In this document: positions 9,385-17,103 of the stretch, one piece after another
Numbering within the stretch: the first letter of the stretch is position 1
How the letters are laid out: the number at the start of each line of letters is the position of its first letter
Source: Antiquaquibacter metalliresistens
GTDB taxonomy: Bacteria; Actinomycetota; Actinomycetes; Actinomycetales; Microbacteriaceae
Direction: 5' to 3'
NCBI RefSeq assembly: GCF_029211225.1
Contig: NZ_JARGEM010000006.1
Coordinates: 62,001 to 126,000, forward strand
Length of the DNA stretch: 64,000 nucleotides
Notes under the pieces: generated by a model
Told to the model about the DNA's origin: nothing
Databases searched by the model: none
What the model saw: only the letters and a program-made list of their open reading frames with translations
Translations under genes and position numbers: made by a program

Positions 9385-9462
9385 GAAGGGTCGGCAGAGT
9401 GCCCGAACTCGCAGCCAATCGGAGGTCCACCGAAACACGATGTTTACATGCCGCATGGCCGC

Positions 9463-9500
9463 GTAACACCGACGAAACACCGGGGCACCCCCGGTGAAAC
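9463..9500 (+). promoter_or_regulatory. GlnR-type operator upstream of amt
   Basis: Four pentamers with exact six-base spacing: GTAAC (9463-9467), GAAAC (9474-9478), GCACC (9485-9489, degenerate), GAAAC (9496-9500). This is the GTnAC-n6-GAAAC-n6-GTnAC-n6-GAAAC architecture described for GlnR, the nitrogen regulator of many actinobacteria. It is 98 bases before the amt start. A further lone GAAAC lies at 9432-9436. Inference: amt is induced by nitrogen limitation through GlnR, which is not itself in the window. Confidence 0.75.
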
Positions 9501-9597
9501 CTCCCGTCGCCAGACTGTTCGCGTACCCGAGGCGAGATCCTCCCCTGTGTGGACCCGACGGTGCATCTCCTTCGCAGCAACACTAGAGAGGTACACA

Positions 9598-10863
9598 ATG
9601 GATCAAGGCAATACCGCCTTCTTGCTTATCGCAGCCGCGCTCGTGCTGCTGATGACCCCCGGCTTGGCGTTCTTCTACGGCGGACTCGTCAAGGCCAAGA
9701 GCGTCATCAGCATGATGATGATGAGCTTCGGAGCGATCGGTCTCATCGGCGTGCTCTGGGCGATCTACGGCTACGCGATCGCGTTCCCCGGCGCTGAAGG
9801 AACGATCTTCCCCTGGTCGATCGACACCGGCGCGCTCTTCCTGAACAACCTCCTCGAGGTGCCCGAGGGAGCCGCCTACCCGCCGCTGGCCTTCGTCGCG
9901 TTCCAGGCGACCTTCGCGATCATCACGGTCGCGCTCGTCTCCGGTGCGATCGCCGACCGCGCCAAGTTCGGCGCGTGGATGGTCTTCGCCGGTGTCTGGG
10001 CGACCGTCGTCTACTTCCCCGTCGCCAGCTGGGTCTTCAACTTCGGCCTGGCCGAGGACGGCAGCTTCGCCTACGGCGGCTGGCTGACCCACGGTCTGCA
10101 GGATGTCTTCGGCCTCGGCACGATCGACTTCGCCGGTGGTACCGCGGTGCACATCAACGCCGGTGCTGCGGCGCTCGCGCTCGCGCTCGTGCTCGGCAAG
10201 CGCGTCGGCTTCGCCAAGGGTGCGCACGTTCCTCACAACCCGCCGTTCGTGCTGCTCGGTGCCGGTCTGCTGTGGTTCGGCTGGTTCGGCTTCAACGCCG
10301 GTTCGGAGCTCGCCGCTGACGGCACCGCCGCGCTCGCGTTCGTGAACACGATCATCGCTCCCGCCGCGGCCCTGCTGGCATGGCTCGTCGTCGAGAAGAT
10401 CAAGGATGGCAAGCCCACCTCGATCGGTGCCGCATCCGGTGCCGTCGCCGGCCTCGTCGCGATCACCCCGGCGTGTGCCTCGCTCACCCCGGGCTGGGCG
10501 ATGCTCCTCGGCGTGCTCGCCGGTGTCATCTGCGCCCTCGCGATCGACCTGAAGTTCAAGCTCGGCTTCGACGACTCGCTCGACGTGGTGGGCATCCACC
10601 TCGTCGGTGGTCTCGTCGGAACCCTGTACCTGGGCTTCTTCGCCACCGGCACCGGCCTCGTCTTCAGCGGCTCGGGCACCCAGCTGCTCGTGCAGGCCAT
10701 CGCGGCCTTCTCGGTGCTGGTCTACTCCTTCGTGCTCGCCTTCGTCATCGGTTTCATCATCGAGAAGACGATGGGCTTCCGCGTGAAGAACGAGGACGAG
10801 GTCGCCGGCATCGACCTGGTCGTGCACGGCGAAGAGGGCTACGTGCTCGCGGACGCCAAGTAG
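9598..10863 (+). CDS. amt: ammonium transporter
   Basis: 421 residues, Amt/Mep/Rh family. Conducts ammonium through a trimeric membrane pore. D177 (TIDFAGG) and the twin pore histidines H185 (AVHINAG) and H334 (VVGIHLVGG) are all present, so it should be functional. The frame is open far upstream, but ATG 9598 with GAGAGG before it gives the normal N-terminus; this form appears to have no long signal peptide. No glnK/glnB follows; instead a divergent paralog lies 105 bases downstream beyond a terminator. A GlnR-type box precedes it. Confidence 0.96.
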   Translation: MDQGNTAFLLIAAALVLLMTPGLAFFYGGLVKAKSVISMMMMSFGAIGLIGVLWAIYGYAIAFPGAEGTIFPWSIDTGALFLNNLLEVPEGAAYPPLAFVAFQATFAIITVALVSGAIADRAKFGAWMVFAGVWATVVYFPVASWVFNFGLAEDGSFAYGGWLTHGLQDVFGLGTIDFAGGTAVHINAGAAALALALVLGKRVGFAKGAHVPHNPPFVLLGAGLLWFGWFGFNAGSELAADGTAALAFVNTIIAPAAALLAWLVVEKIKDGKPTSIGAASGAVAGLVAITPACASLTPGWAMLLGVLAGVICALAIDLKFKLGFDDSLDVVGIHLVGGLVGTLYLGFFATGTGLVFSGSGTQLLVQAIAAFSVLVYSFVLAFVIGFIIEKTMGFRVKNEDEVAGIDLVVHGEEGYVLADAK

Positions 10864-10902
10864 CAACCAGCTCGAGCGACACGACGTCGTCCGACACACA
10901 GC

Positions 10903-10934
10903 AGGGGTGCCGCTTCTTCGGGAGCGGCACCCCT
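10903..10934 (+). terminator. intrinsic terminator after amt
   Basis: Perfect 12-bp stem AGGGGTGCCGCT / AGCGGCACCCCT with an 8-base loop, followed by TACTGTTCT, a weak T tract typical of high-GC genomes. Separates amt from its paralog. Confidence 0.8.
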
Positions 10935-10940
10935 TACTGT
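10935..10940 (+). promoter_or_regulatory. candidate -10 for the Amt-like gene
   Basis: TACTGT directly after the terminator stem and 28 bases before the next ATG, which has its own ACGGAGGG ribosome site. It would allow expression of the paralog apart from amt. Confidence 0.3.
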
Positions 10941-10968
10941 TCTCGCGTGGGGTACGGAGGGTGAGCCG

Positions 10969-12042
10969 ATGAGCGTGATCGCGGCATCCGCACTGCTCGT
11001 GGTACTCGTCTCGTTGGCGGTCGTCGACGCACGGATGCTCCCCGCCGCCCCTTGGACGCGCTCCGTGCTCTTCTCGCTCGGGTGCGCCGCCAGCGGAGCG
11101 CTCGCCTGGCTGGTGATCGCACCGCTGCTCGCGCCGCAGGTGATCGGGCCGCTGCTGTGGCCGCTCGCCGCCCTGGCGGGGATCGCCGTGTACCTTCCCA
11201 CGATCGCGGTGCGCGCGGGAGGCGGCGGCCCGGTCTCGACTCTGGTGTACGGATTCTGCTGGTGCGCGCTGGTGTTCGTGCCGACCGCGATCATGACCTT
11301 CGCGCTGTTCGACTCGGCGACGCCGCTCGGGCTCGCGCCGCTGGACCACGGCGGCTCGCTCGCCACGAACGTCGCCGGGGGAGCGGCCGCCCTCGGGGTG
11401 CTGCTGGCCAGCGGCGCGAACGCGCCGCGACCGCGCACGGCGCTCATCGCCCGCGGCACGGCGGCCGTCGCCATGCTCACGCTGAGCCTCGGCTGGTTGG
11501 TGTGGCTCGCGGCGGCGGAGCTGGCGATCGATGAGGCGACCACGAGCATCCTGATCAACGGAGCGATCGGCGGTGTCGGCGGCATCGGGGGGTGGCTGGT
11601 GATCCAGCGCATCCGCCACCAGACCACGACGCTCGACGCGGTCGCGGCCGGCCTGCTCAGCGGACTCGTCGCGGTGAGCGCCGGCGCGCCGCTGTTCACG
11701 CCCCTCTCCGCCGCGATCGCCGGGTTCGTCGCGGGTCTGCTCGCCGGGCTCTTCACCTTCACCCGCGTGCGCGCCACCCGGCGGCAGCAGTGGTTCGTGG
11801 TGGGCTCGCACCTGATCGCCGGGGCGGTGGGGTTCGTGCTGCTCGGCGTGCTCGCCACGGGCCAGGGCTACATCTTCACGGGCGACACCGGCATCACGTG
11901 GACCGGGGTGTTCTCGTTCTTCGAGCGGGAGGTGCTCAGCACCCTGCTGGTCGCGGTGTGGTCGACGCTCGTCTCCTTCGTGCTGTGGGCGGTCATCCGT
12001 CGCATTCCGGGGCGCCGAGCGGTGCAGCAGCCCGAGACATGA
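10969..12042 (+). CDS. degenerate Amt-like membrane protein
   Basis: 357 residues, about ten membrane segments. Aligns by eye with the upstream Amt from Amt residue 170 on: PLDHGGSLATNVAGGAAAL matches TIDFAGGTAVHINAGAAAL, and VVGSHLIAGAVG matches VVGIHLVGGLVG. D126 and the second pore histidine H281 are kept, but the first pore histidine is T133. The FGWFGFNAGS pore segment is replaced by LGWLVWLAAAE. About 60 residues shorter, mainly at the N-terminal half. It may be a sensor, a modified channel, a heteromer partner or a decaying duplicate. Open and uninterrupted with a good ribosome site, so probably a live gene. Confidence 0.82.
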   Translation: MSVIAASALLVVLVSLAVVDARMLPAAPWTRSVLFSLGCAASGALAWLVIAPLLAPQVIGPLLWPLAALAGIAVYLPTIAVRAGGGGPVSTLVYGFCWCALVFVPTAIMTFALFDSATPLGLAPLDHGGSLATNVAGGAAALGVLLASGANAPRPRTALIARGTAAVAMLTLSLGWLVWLAAAELAIDEATTSILINGAIGGVGGIGGWLVIQRIRHQTTTLDAVAAGLLSGLVAVSAGAPLFTPLSAAIAGFVAGLLAGLFTFTRVRATRRQQWFVVGSHLIAGAVGFVLLGVLATGQGYIFTGDTGITWTGVFSFFEREVLSTLLVAVWSTLVSFVLWAVIRRIPGRRAVQQPET

Positions 12043-12785
12043 TGCCGGAGCCGGTGAGCACGCGTGCACCCGAGCTGCCCGGGCGCACCGTCGCGAGCCA
12101 GCGGTGGACGCAGCTCGCATTCCTGCACTGGCGGGTGGAGTCATCCCGCGTCGCCGCGTTCCTGCCGCCGGGCGTCCTGCCCGACGAGCACGACGGCTCG
12201 AGCTGGGTGGGCCTCATCGGGTTCCGGCTCGACCGGGCGACGCTGTTCGGCAGCCCGCCGGTGCCGCACCTCGGTGACTTCGCGGAGATCAACGTGCGCC
12301 TCTACGGCGTCGACGGGGCGGGTCGTCGCGGGGTGGTGTTCCGGTCGCTGGAGGCATCCCGCCTCGCCGCAGTCGTCGCCGCGCGCGCCGCGTTCTCGCT
12401 GCCGTACTTCTGGTCGCGCACCGCGATCGAGCATCGGGATGACGAGGTCACCTACCGCTCCGAGCGTCACCTCGGCACCGGGTCGACCCTCATCCGCGTG
12501 CGTACCGGCGCGCCGTTGGAGCCGGACGCGACCCAGGCGTTCCTGACGGCCCGCTGGGGCCTCTACACGCGGCGTCTGGGCCGCACGGTGTTCCTGCCCA
12601 ACTGGCACGAACCGTGGCCGCTCGCGGCCGCTGAGCTGCTGGAGCTCGATGACGGGTTGCTCGCAGCCGCGGGATTCCCCGGGGTCGCCGATCGGGCGCC
12701 GGACTCGGTGCTGTTCAGCTCGGGGGTGACGACGCGATTCGCAGCTCCGCGGACGGTACCGGCTCGCCGAGCATCCGTCGACTGA
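12039..12785 (+). CDS. DUF2071 (YqjF-like) protein
   Basis: 248 residues, cytoplasmic, recognisable as DUF2071 from the start SQRWTQLAFLHWRV and the repeated beta-strand pattern (WVGLIGF, INVRLYG, LPYFWSR, ARWGLYTR). Function unknown; the fold is related to acetoacetate decarboxylase. ATG 12039 overlaps the stop of the Amt-like gene as ATGA (an in-frame ATG also lies at 12042), so the two are probably coupled. Its last 71 bases overlap the convergent EI24 gene. Confidence 0.82.
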   Translation: MMPEPVSTRAPELPGRTVASQRWTQLAFLHWRVESSRVAAFLPPGVLPDEHDGSSWVGLIGFRLDRATLFGSPPVPHLGDFAEINVRLYGVDGAGRRGVVFRSLEASRLAAVVAARAAFSLPYFWSRTAIEHRDDEVTYRSERHLGTGSTLIRVRTGAPLEPDATQAFLTARWGLYTRRLGRTVFLPNWHEPWPLAAAELLELDDGLLAAAGFPGVADRAPDSVLFSSGVTTRFAAPRTVPARRASVD

Positions 12786-13521
12786 GCAGGGTGGCGCCGG
12801 CCACGGCCGCGGGCATCGCGATGATCGTGCCGCCCGGGATCAGGAAGACGAGATAGGTGGCCACGCCGAAGCCGACCGAAAGGGCGCGGTTGGCCTTCAG
12901 CGTCGCCCGCCGGCCCCGCAGGCGCTGACCGCGCGCGCCGAGGGCGAAGCTCGTGAGGTCGAGGGTGAGCAGGCGGCCGCCGGCGAAGGCGCCGAGCACG
13001 GCCGCGCCGATCGTGCCGACGACGGGAACGAACTGCAGCGCGAGGATCGCCACGCCCAGGAGCACGGCGGGCACGAGCATCCGCAGGCCGTCGGCGATGT
13101 CGCGACCGACGCCGCGCCAGAACCCGATGCCGGATTCCGGCACCGGCCCGAAGCGGCGCTCTACGCTCGCCCAGATGCGCTCGTAGACCACCGCGCCGAC
13201 GATGAGCGTGACGGTCGTGAACAGGAAGATGCCGAGGAACGCCGCGGCGGCGAGGATGGCGAGCCCGGCCGCGACGCGCGTGATCGTGCGCCACGGTTCA
13301 TCCCATTGCTCGGCGAACGGTGTGATCGCGGTCGTGAGCGTCTCGAGGTTGATGCCGAGCACGGCGATGCCGGTGATGAAGGCGGCGAACACGATGATCG
13401 CGGGCACCCAGCCGAGCAGCATCCAGCCCGGTGCGTACCGGAAGTGGCCGAAACCGCGGCCGAGGAACGAGACGCCGGTGAAGAACTCGCGGATCGCGCT
13501 GCGGCCGTCGGCGGGTGCCAT
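12715..13521 (-). CDS. EI24 domain (CysZ-like) membrane protein
   Basis: 268 residues with about five hydrophobic segments, for example 36-58, 83-115 and 150-190; matches the EI24/CysZ family of small inner-membrane transporters. CysZ imports sulfate in proteobacteria; the actinobacterial role is unproven and no cys genes are nearby. ATG 13519-13521 is preceded six bases upstream by TACGCT, with no ribosome site. Its final 71 bases are antisense to the end of the DUF2071 gene. Confidence 0.82.
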   Translation of the reverse strand: MAPADGRSAIREFFTGVSFLGRGFGHFRYAPGWMLLGWVPAIIVFAAFITGIAVLGINLETLTTAITPFAEQWDEPWRTITRVAAGLAILAAAAFLGIFLFTTVTLIVGAVVYERIWASVERRFGPVPESGIGFWRGVGRDIADGLRMLVPAVLLGVAILALQFVPVVGTIGAAVLGAFAGGRLLTLDLTSFALGARGQRLRGRRATLKANRALSVGFGVATYLVFLIPGGTIIAMPAAVAGATLLSRRMLGEPVPSAELRIASSPPS

Positions 13522-13527
13522 GCGGCC

Positions 13528-13533
13528 AGCGTA
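13528..13533 (-). promoter_or_regulatory. candidate -10 for EI24 gene (leaderless)
   Basis: TACGCT on the minus strand six bases before the EI24 ATG, just past the CCA end of tRNA-Val(CAC). Alternatively the gene is read from the tRNA promoter. Confidence 0.35.
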
Positions 13534-13534
13534 G

Positions 13535-13610
13535 TGGTGGGCGATACCGGACTCGAACCGATGACCTCTTCCGTGTGAAGGAAGCGCGCTACCAACTGCG
13601 CCAATCGCCC
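13535..13610 (-). tRNA. tRNA-Val (anticodon CAC)
   Basis: Cloverleaf closes: acceptor GGGCGAT/ATCGCCC, anticodon stem CTTCC/GGAAG around loop TTCACAC giving CAC, T arm ATCGG-TTCGAGT-CCGGT. The 3' CCA is encoded (13535-13537). Nearly identical to tRNA-Val(GAC) at 13927 on the other strand. Confidence 0.95.
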
Positions 13611-13708
13611 GCGGTCAACAATCCTGCCATACGCGGCGACCCGCCGGTAACAGGTTTGGAACGTGCCCCAGGATCGGCTACAGTCGTCTAGCACGCGAAA
13701 GCGAGCAT

Positions 13709-13780
13709 GCGGATGTGGCGCAGTGGTAGCGCATCACCTTGCCAAGGTGAGGGTCGCGAGTTCGAATCTCGTCATCCGCT
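13709..13780 (+). tRNA. tRNA-Gly (anticodon GCC)
   Basis: Acceptor GCGGATG/CATCCGC, anticodon stem TCACC/GGTGA with loop TTGCCAA giving GCC, T arm GCGAG-TTCGAAT-CTCGT. CCA is not encoded. First of three plus-strand tRNA genes. Confidence 0.95.
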
Positions 13781-13820
13781 CGGTGGAAGGCCTCGGGGAA
13801 ACCCGGGGTCTGCCGCACAC

Positions 13821-13891
13821 GGTGGCGTGGCCGAGAGGCGAGGCAACGGCCTGCAAAGCCGTGTACACGGGTTCGAATCCCGTCGCCACCT
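13821..13891 (+). tRNA. tRNA-Cys (anticodon GCA)
   Basis: Acceptor GGTGGCG/CGCCACC, anticodon stem ACGGC/GCCGT with loop CTGCAAA giving GCA, T arm ACGGG-TTCGAAT-CCCGT. CCA is not encoded. 40 bases after tRNA-Gly, likely one transcript. Confidence 0.95.
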
Positions 13892-13926
13892 CGGAAGGCC
13901 AGGCCTTCACACAACTCAATAAGCAT

Positions 13927-14001
13927 GGGCGATTGGCGCAGCGGTAGCGCGCTTCCCTGACACGGAAGAGGTCACTGGTTCGATCCCAGTATCGCCCACC
14001 A
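13927..14001 (+). tRNA. tRNA-Val (anticodon GAC)
   Basis: Acceptor GGGCGAT/ATCGCCC, anticodon stem CTTCC/GGAAG with loop CTGACAC giving GAC, T arm ACTGG-TTCGATC-CCAGT. CCA encoded at 13999-14001. Last gene of the Gly-Cys-Val set, followed by a terminator. Confidence 0.95.
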
Positions 14002-14008
14002 CGACTCG

Positions 14009-14032
14009 AGGCCTCGGAGCGATCCGGGGCCT
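14009..14032 (+). terminator. terminator of the tRNA cluster
   Basis: 10-bp stem AGGCCTCGGA / TCCGGGGCCT with one G-U pair and loop GCGA, followed by TTTGTCGTT. Confidence 0.75.
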
Positions 14033-14046
14033 TTGTCGTTCCCCGG

Positions 14047-14472
14047 CTACTGCAGTTCGTCGACCAGCCCCACGAACGCCGCGAGCACGAGCGGCCAGCC
14101 CTCGTCGTACTCGCCGCGCGCCGACTCCGGGTCGGTGTGGCGCTCCCAGCCCGTGTGCACGAGGGTGATGAGGGTCTGGTCGGCGTCCGGCTCGAAGGTG
14201 ATCGCGACATCCGTCGACTGCTCGATCGGATGCCCGGGGTGCCACGTGAACGCGAGCGCGCGTGGCGGCTCCCACTCGGTGACCTCACCCCATACGCTCT
14301 CGCGGTCGCCGGAGCGCTCCACGATGCGACCCTCCTCGAACGCGACGCTGCCGTCGCCGAACACCGAGTAGCGCTCGAGCGGCCACCAGGCGTTCAGGCG
14401 CTCCGTGAAGAGCTCGAATGCGCGAGCCGGATCGGTATCGACGAGCGCCTGGCGACGCAGCGGTTCGGTCAT
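14047..14472 (-). CDS. SRPBCC (AHSA1/START-like) family protein
   Basis: 141 residues. Helix-grip pattern of the SRPBCC superfamily: ARAFELFTERLNAWWPLE at the start, a GEVTEWEPPRALAFTW strand, GW..HTDPE before a long C-terminal helix. Such proteins bind hydrophobic ligands; ligand unknown. ATG 14470-14472 was chosen over an in-frame ATG 36 bases upstream because it gives the family N-terminus and TACCGT ends seven bases before it, with no ribosome site. Confidence 0.8.
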   Translation of the reverse strand: MTEPLRRQALVDTDPARAFELFTERLNAWWPLERYSVFGDGSVAFEEGRIVERSGDRESVWGEVTEWEPPRALAFTWHPGHPIEQSTDVAITFEPDADQTLITLVHTGWERHTDPESARGEYDEGWPLVLAAFVGLVDELQ

Positions 14473-14518
14473 GGCCGGTACGGTATGCCACGGGCGCGGC
14501 AGTGACAAGAGCCGCGAC

Positions 14519-14524
14519 TAAAGT
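14519..14524 (+). promoter_or_regulatory. candidate -10 for thrS (leaderless)
   Basis: TAAAGT six bases before the thrS GTG; the intervening TGATCC has no ribosome site. TACCGT on the minus strand (14485-14480) serves the divergent SRPBCC gene in the same 58-base gap. Confidence 0.42.
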
Positions 14525-14530
14525 TGATCC

Positions 14531-16492
14531 GTGAGCCAGACCGGATTCGACCTCTTCACCGACCGCACCGTCGTCGCCATGCGCGTCAACGGCGAACTCA
14601 AGGACCTCGCGGCGATGGTGACCGAGACCGACACCGTCGAGGCGGTGACCATCGATTCACCCGATGGACTCAACATGCTGCGGCACTCGGCCGCGCACGT
14701 GATGGCGCAGGCGGTGCAGTCGATCAACCCCGAGGCCAAGCTCGGCATCGGTCCGCCGGTCACCGACGGGTTCTACTACGACTTCGATGTGGCCGAGCCG
14801 TTCACGCCGGAAGATCTGAAGGCCATCGACAAGGCGATGGATCGCATCATCCGTCAGGGTCAGCGCTTTCAGCGCCGCGTGGTCACCGAGGACGAGGCGC
14901 GCGCCGAGCTCGCCGGCGAGCCGTACAAGCTTGAGCTGATCGGGTTGAAGGGGCACGCCACGGGCACCCAGCAGTTCGAGGACGGCGAATCCGTGGAGGT
15001 CGGCGGCGCGGAGTTGACGATCTACGACAACGTCGACGGCAAGACCGGCGAGGTGTACTGGAAAGACTTGTGCCGCGGCCCGCACCTGCCGAACACGCGC
15101 ATGATCGGCAACGGCTGGAAGCTGCAGCGCAACGCCGCCGCCTACTGGCGCGGCAGCGAGAAGAACAAGCAGCTGCAGCGCATCTACGGCACGGCGTGGC
15201 CCACCAAGGACGAGCTTCGGGTGTACCTCGAGCGCCTCGAGGAGGCCGCCAAGCGCGATCACCGCAAGCTCGGGAGCGAGCTCGACCTGTTCTCGTTCCC
15301 GGAGGAGATCGGCTCGGGCCTGGCGGTGTTCCACCCGAAGGGCGGCATCATCCGCGCCGAGATCGAGAACTACATGCGCGAGCGGCTGATCGCCAACGAC
15401 TACGAGTTGGTCAACACCCCGCACATCACCAAGGGCCACCTCTACGAGATCAGCCAGCACCTGCACTGGTACAAGGAGGGCATGTTCCCGCCGATGCACC
15501 TCGACGAGGAGCGCGACGCGGAGGGGCACGTCACGCGCCAGGGCCAGGACTACTACCTCAAGCCCATGAACTGCCCGATGCACAACCTGATCTTCCGGGC
15601 GCGCGGTCGCAGCTACCGCGAGCTGCCGCTGCGGTTGGCGGAGTTCGGCACGGTGTACCGCTACGAGAAGTCCGGCACCCTGCAGGGCCTGACGCGTGTG
15701 CGCGGTCTGACCCAGGATGACGCGCACATCTACGTCACCCCGGAGCAGGTCGAGCCCGAGCTCGCCCGCCAGCTCGAGTTCGTGCTCGAGACGCTGCGCG
15801 GCTACGGCCTCGACGACTTCTACCTCGAGCTCTCCACTCGCGACCCCGACAAGTCGGTCGGCACCGACGCGCAGTGGGAGGTCGCGACCGAGACCCTGCG
15901 TCGGGTGGCCGTGGATTCCGGACTCGAACTCGTCGACGATCCCGGGGGAGCGGCGTTCTACGGCCCGAAGATCTCGGTGCAGGCCCGCGACGCGATCGGT
16001 CGCACCTGGCAGCTCTCCACGGTGCAGCTCGACTTCAACCAGCCCGAGCTGTTCGAGCTCGAGTACACCGGCTCCGATGGCACGAAGCAGCAGCCGGTGA
16101 TGATCCACCGCGCGCTGCTGGGTTCCATCGAGCGGTTCTTCGCGATCCTGCTGGAGCACTACGCCGGTGCGTTCCCGGTGTGGCTGTCGCCCGTGCAGGT
16201 GGTCGGCATCCCGGTCGCGGAGGACTACGAGGGCTACCTCGGCGAGATCGTCGACCGGTTGAAGGGCCTCGGTGTGCGCGCCGAGCTCGACACCTCGAGC
16301 GACCGCATGCAGAAGAAGATCCGCACCCACACGCTGCAGAAGGTGCCGTTCCAGCTGATCGCCGGAGCGGAGGATGCCGCGAACGGCTCGGTGAGCTTCC
16401 GGTTCCGTGATGGCAGCCAGGAGAACGGCATCCCCGTGGATGCCGCGATCTCACGCATCACGGAGGCGATCGCGACCAAGGCGCAGGTCTGA
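14531..16492 (+). CDS. thrS: threonine--tRNA ligase
   Basis: 653 residues, class II synthetase that charges tRNA-Thr. Order: short TGS-like N-terminus, editing domain with [10 protein letters not shown] (H52, H56), catalytic core with KPMNCPMHN and the motif 2 stretch [20 protein letters not shown], then the anticodon-binding C-terminus from about 550. Start is GTG at 14531. Heads thrS-HIT-pdxS-pdxT. Confidence 0.97.
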   Translation: MSQTGFDLFTDRTVVAMRVNGELKDLAAMVTETDTVEAVTIDSPDGLNMLRHSAAHVMAQAVQSINPEAKLGIGPPVTDGFYYDFDVAEPFTPEDLKAIDKAMDRIIRQGQRFQRRVVTEDEARAELAGEPYKLELIGLKGHATGTQQFEDGESVEVGGAELTIYDNVDGKTGEVYWKDLCRGPHLPNTRMIGNGWKLQRNAAAYWRGSEKNKQLQRIYGTAWPTKDELRVYLERLEEAAKRDHRKLGSELDLFSFPEEIGSGLAVFHPKGGIIRAEIENYMRERLIANDYELVNTPHITKGHLYEISQHLHWYKEGMFPPMHLDEERDAEGHVTRQGQDYYLKPMNCPMHNLIFRARGRSYRELPLRLAEFGTVYRYEKSGTLQGLTRVRGLTQDDAHIYVTPEQVEPELARQLEFVLETLRGYGLDDFYLELSTRDPDKSVGTDAQWEVATETLRRVAVDSGLELVDDPGGAAFYGPKISVQARDAIGRTWQLSTVQLDFNQPELFELEYTGSDGTKQQPVMIHRALLGSIERFFAILLEHYAGAFPVWLSPVQVVGIPVAEDYEGYLGEIVDRLKGLGVRAELDTSSDRMQKKIRTHTLQKVPFQLIAGAEDAANGSVSFRFRDGSQENGIPVDAAISRITEAIATKAQV

Positions 16493-16494
16493 CC

Positions 16495-17061
16495 GTGCGC
16501 GACTACGACGGCACCGAGCTGGGCACGGTGGAGGACGGCGCGGCCTTCGCCGCGGTGCCCGACGCATTCCAGCGGCTGTGGACGCCGTACCGCATCGCCT
16601 ACATCAAGACCAACCAGGAGCGCGAGCCCGAGACCGACGAGTGCCCGTTCTGCGTGGCGCCGACCCTCTCCGACGAGGACGCCCTGATCGTGCATCGCGG
16701 CGTGCACGCCTACGTGCTGCTGAACCTCTACCCGTACAACAGCGGTCATCTGCTGGTGTGCCCGTATCGGCATGTTGCGACGTATGACGAGGCGACGCCC
16801 GAGGAGGTCGCCGAGATCGGTAGCCTGACCCAGGAGGCGATGCGCGTGCTCACCGAGACCGCGCAATGCCACGGCTTCAACATCGGCATGAACCAGGGCC
16901 GCATCGCCGGAGCCGGCGTGGCCGACCACCTGCACCAGCACGTGGTGCCGCGGTGGGCGCTCGACGCGAACTTCTTCCCGATCATCGCCGGCACCAAAGC
17001 GGTGCCGCGCCTGCTCGGCGAGGTGCGTGCCGAGGTCGCCGAGGCATGGCCAAGCCACTGA
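16495..17061 (+). CDS. HIT family nucleotide hydrolase/phosphorylase
   Basis: 188 residues. Histidine triad HLHQHVV with H145, H147 and H149; C50 and C53 (CPFC) near the N-terminus recall the zinc knuckle of Fhit-like and Ap4A phosphorylase-type proteins such as mycobacterial Rv2613c, also found next to thrS. Probably cleaves diadenosine polyphosphates, by-products of aminoacyl-tRNA synthetases. GTG start two bases after the thrS stop, so co-transcribed. Confidence 0.88.
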   Translation: MRDYDGTELGTVEDGAAFAAVPDAFQRLWTPYRIAYIKTNQEREPETDECPFCVAPTLSDEDALIVHRGVHAYVLLNLYPYNSGHLLVCPYRHVATYDEATPEEVAEIGSLTQEAMRVLTETAQCHGFNIGMNQGRIAGAGVADHLHQHVVPRWALDANFFPIIAGTKAVPRLLGEVRAEVAEAWPSH

Positions 17062-17068
17062 GCGCCGA

Positions 17069-17095
17069 TTGGCTCCCAACCACCCCGAGTAGAAT
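17069..17095 (+). promoter_or_regulatory. candidate promoter of pdxS
   Basis: TTGGCT (17069-17074) and TAGAAT (17090-17095), spacer 15, slightly short. The -10 ends eight bases before the pdxS ATG, so the leader would be absent or a base or two. Confidence 0.45.
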
Positions 17096-17103
17096 CTAGG
17101 AAC

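Noticed and set aside
13535-14001. Integration site of a mobile element at the tRNA cluster
   Set aside because: No integrase, no truncated tRNA 3' duplicate beyond the Val pair, and the flanks are ordinary core genes.
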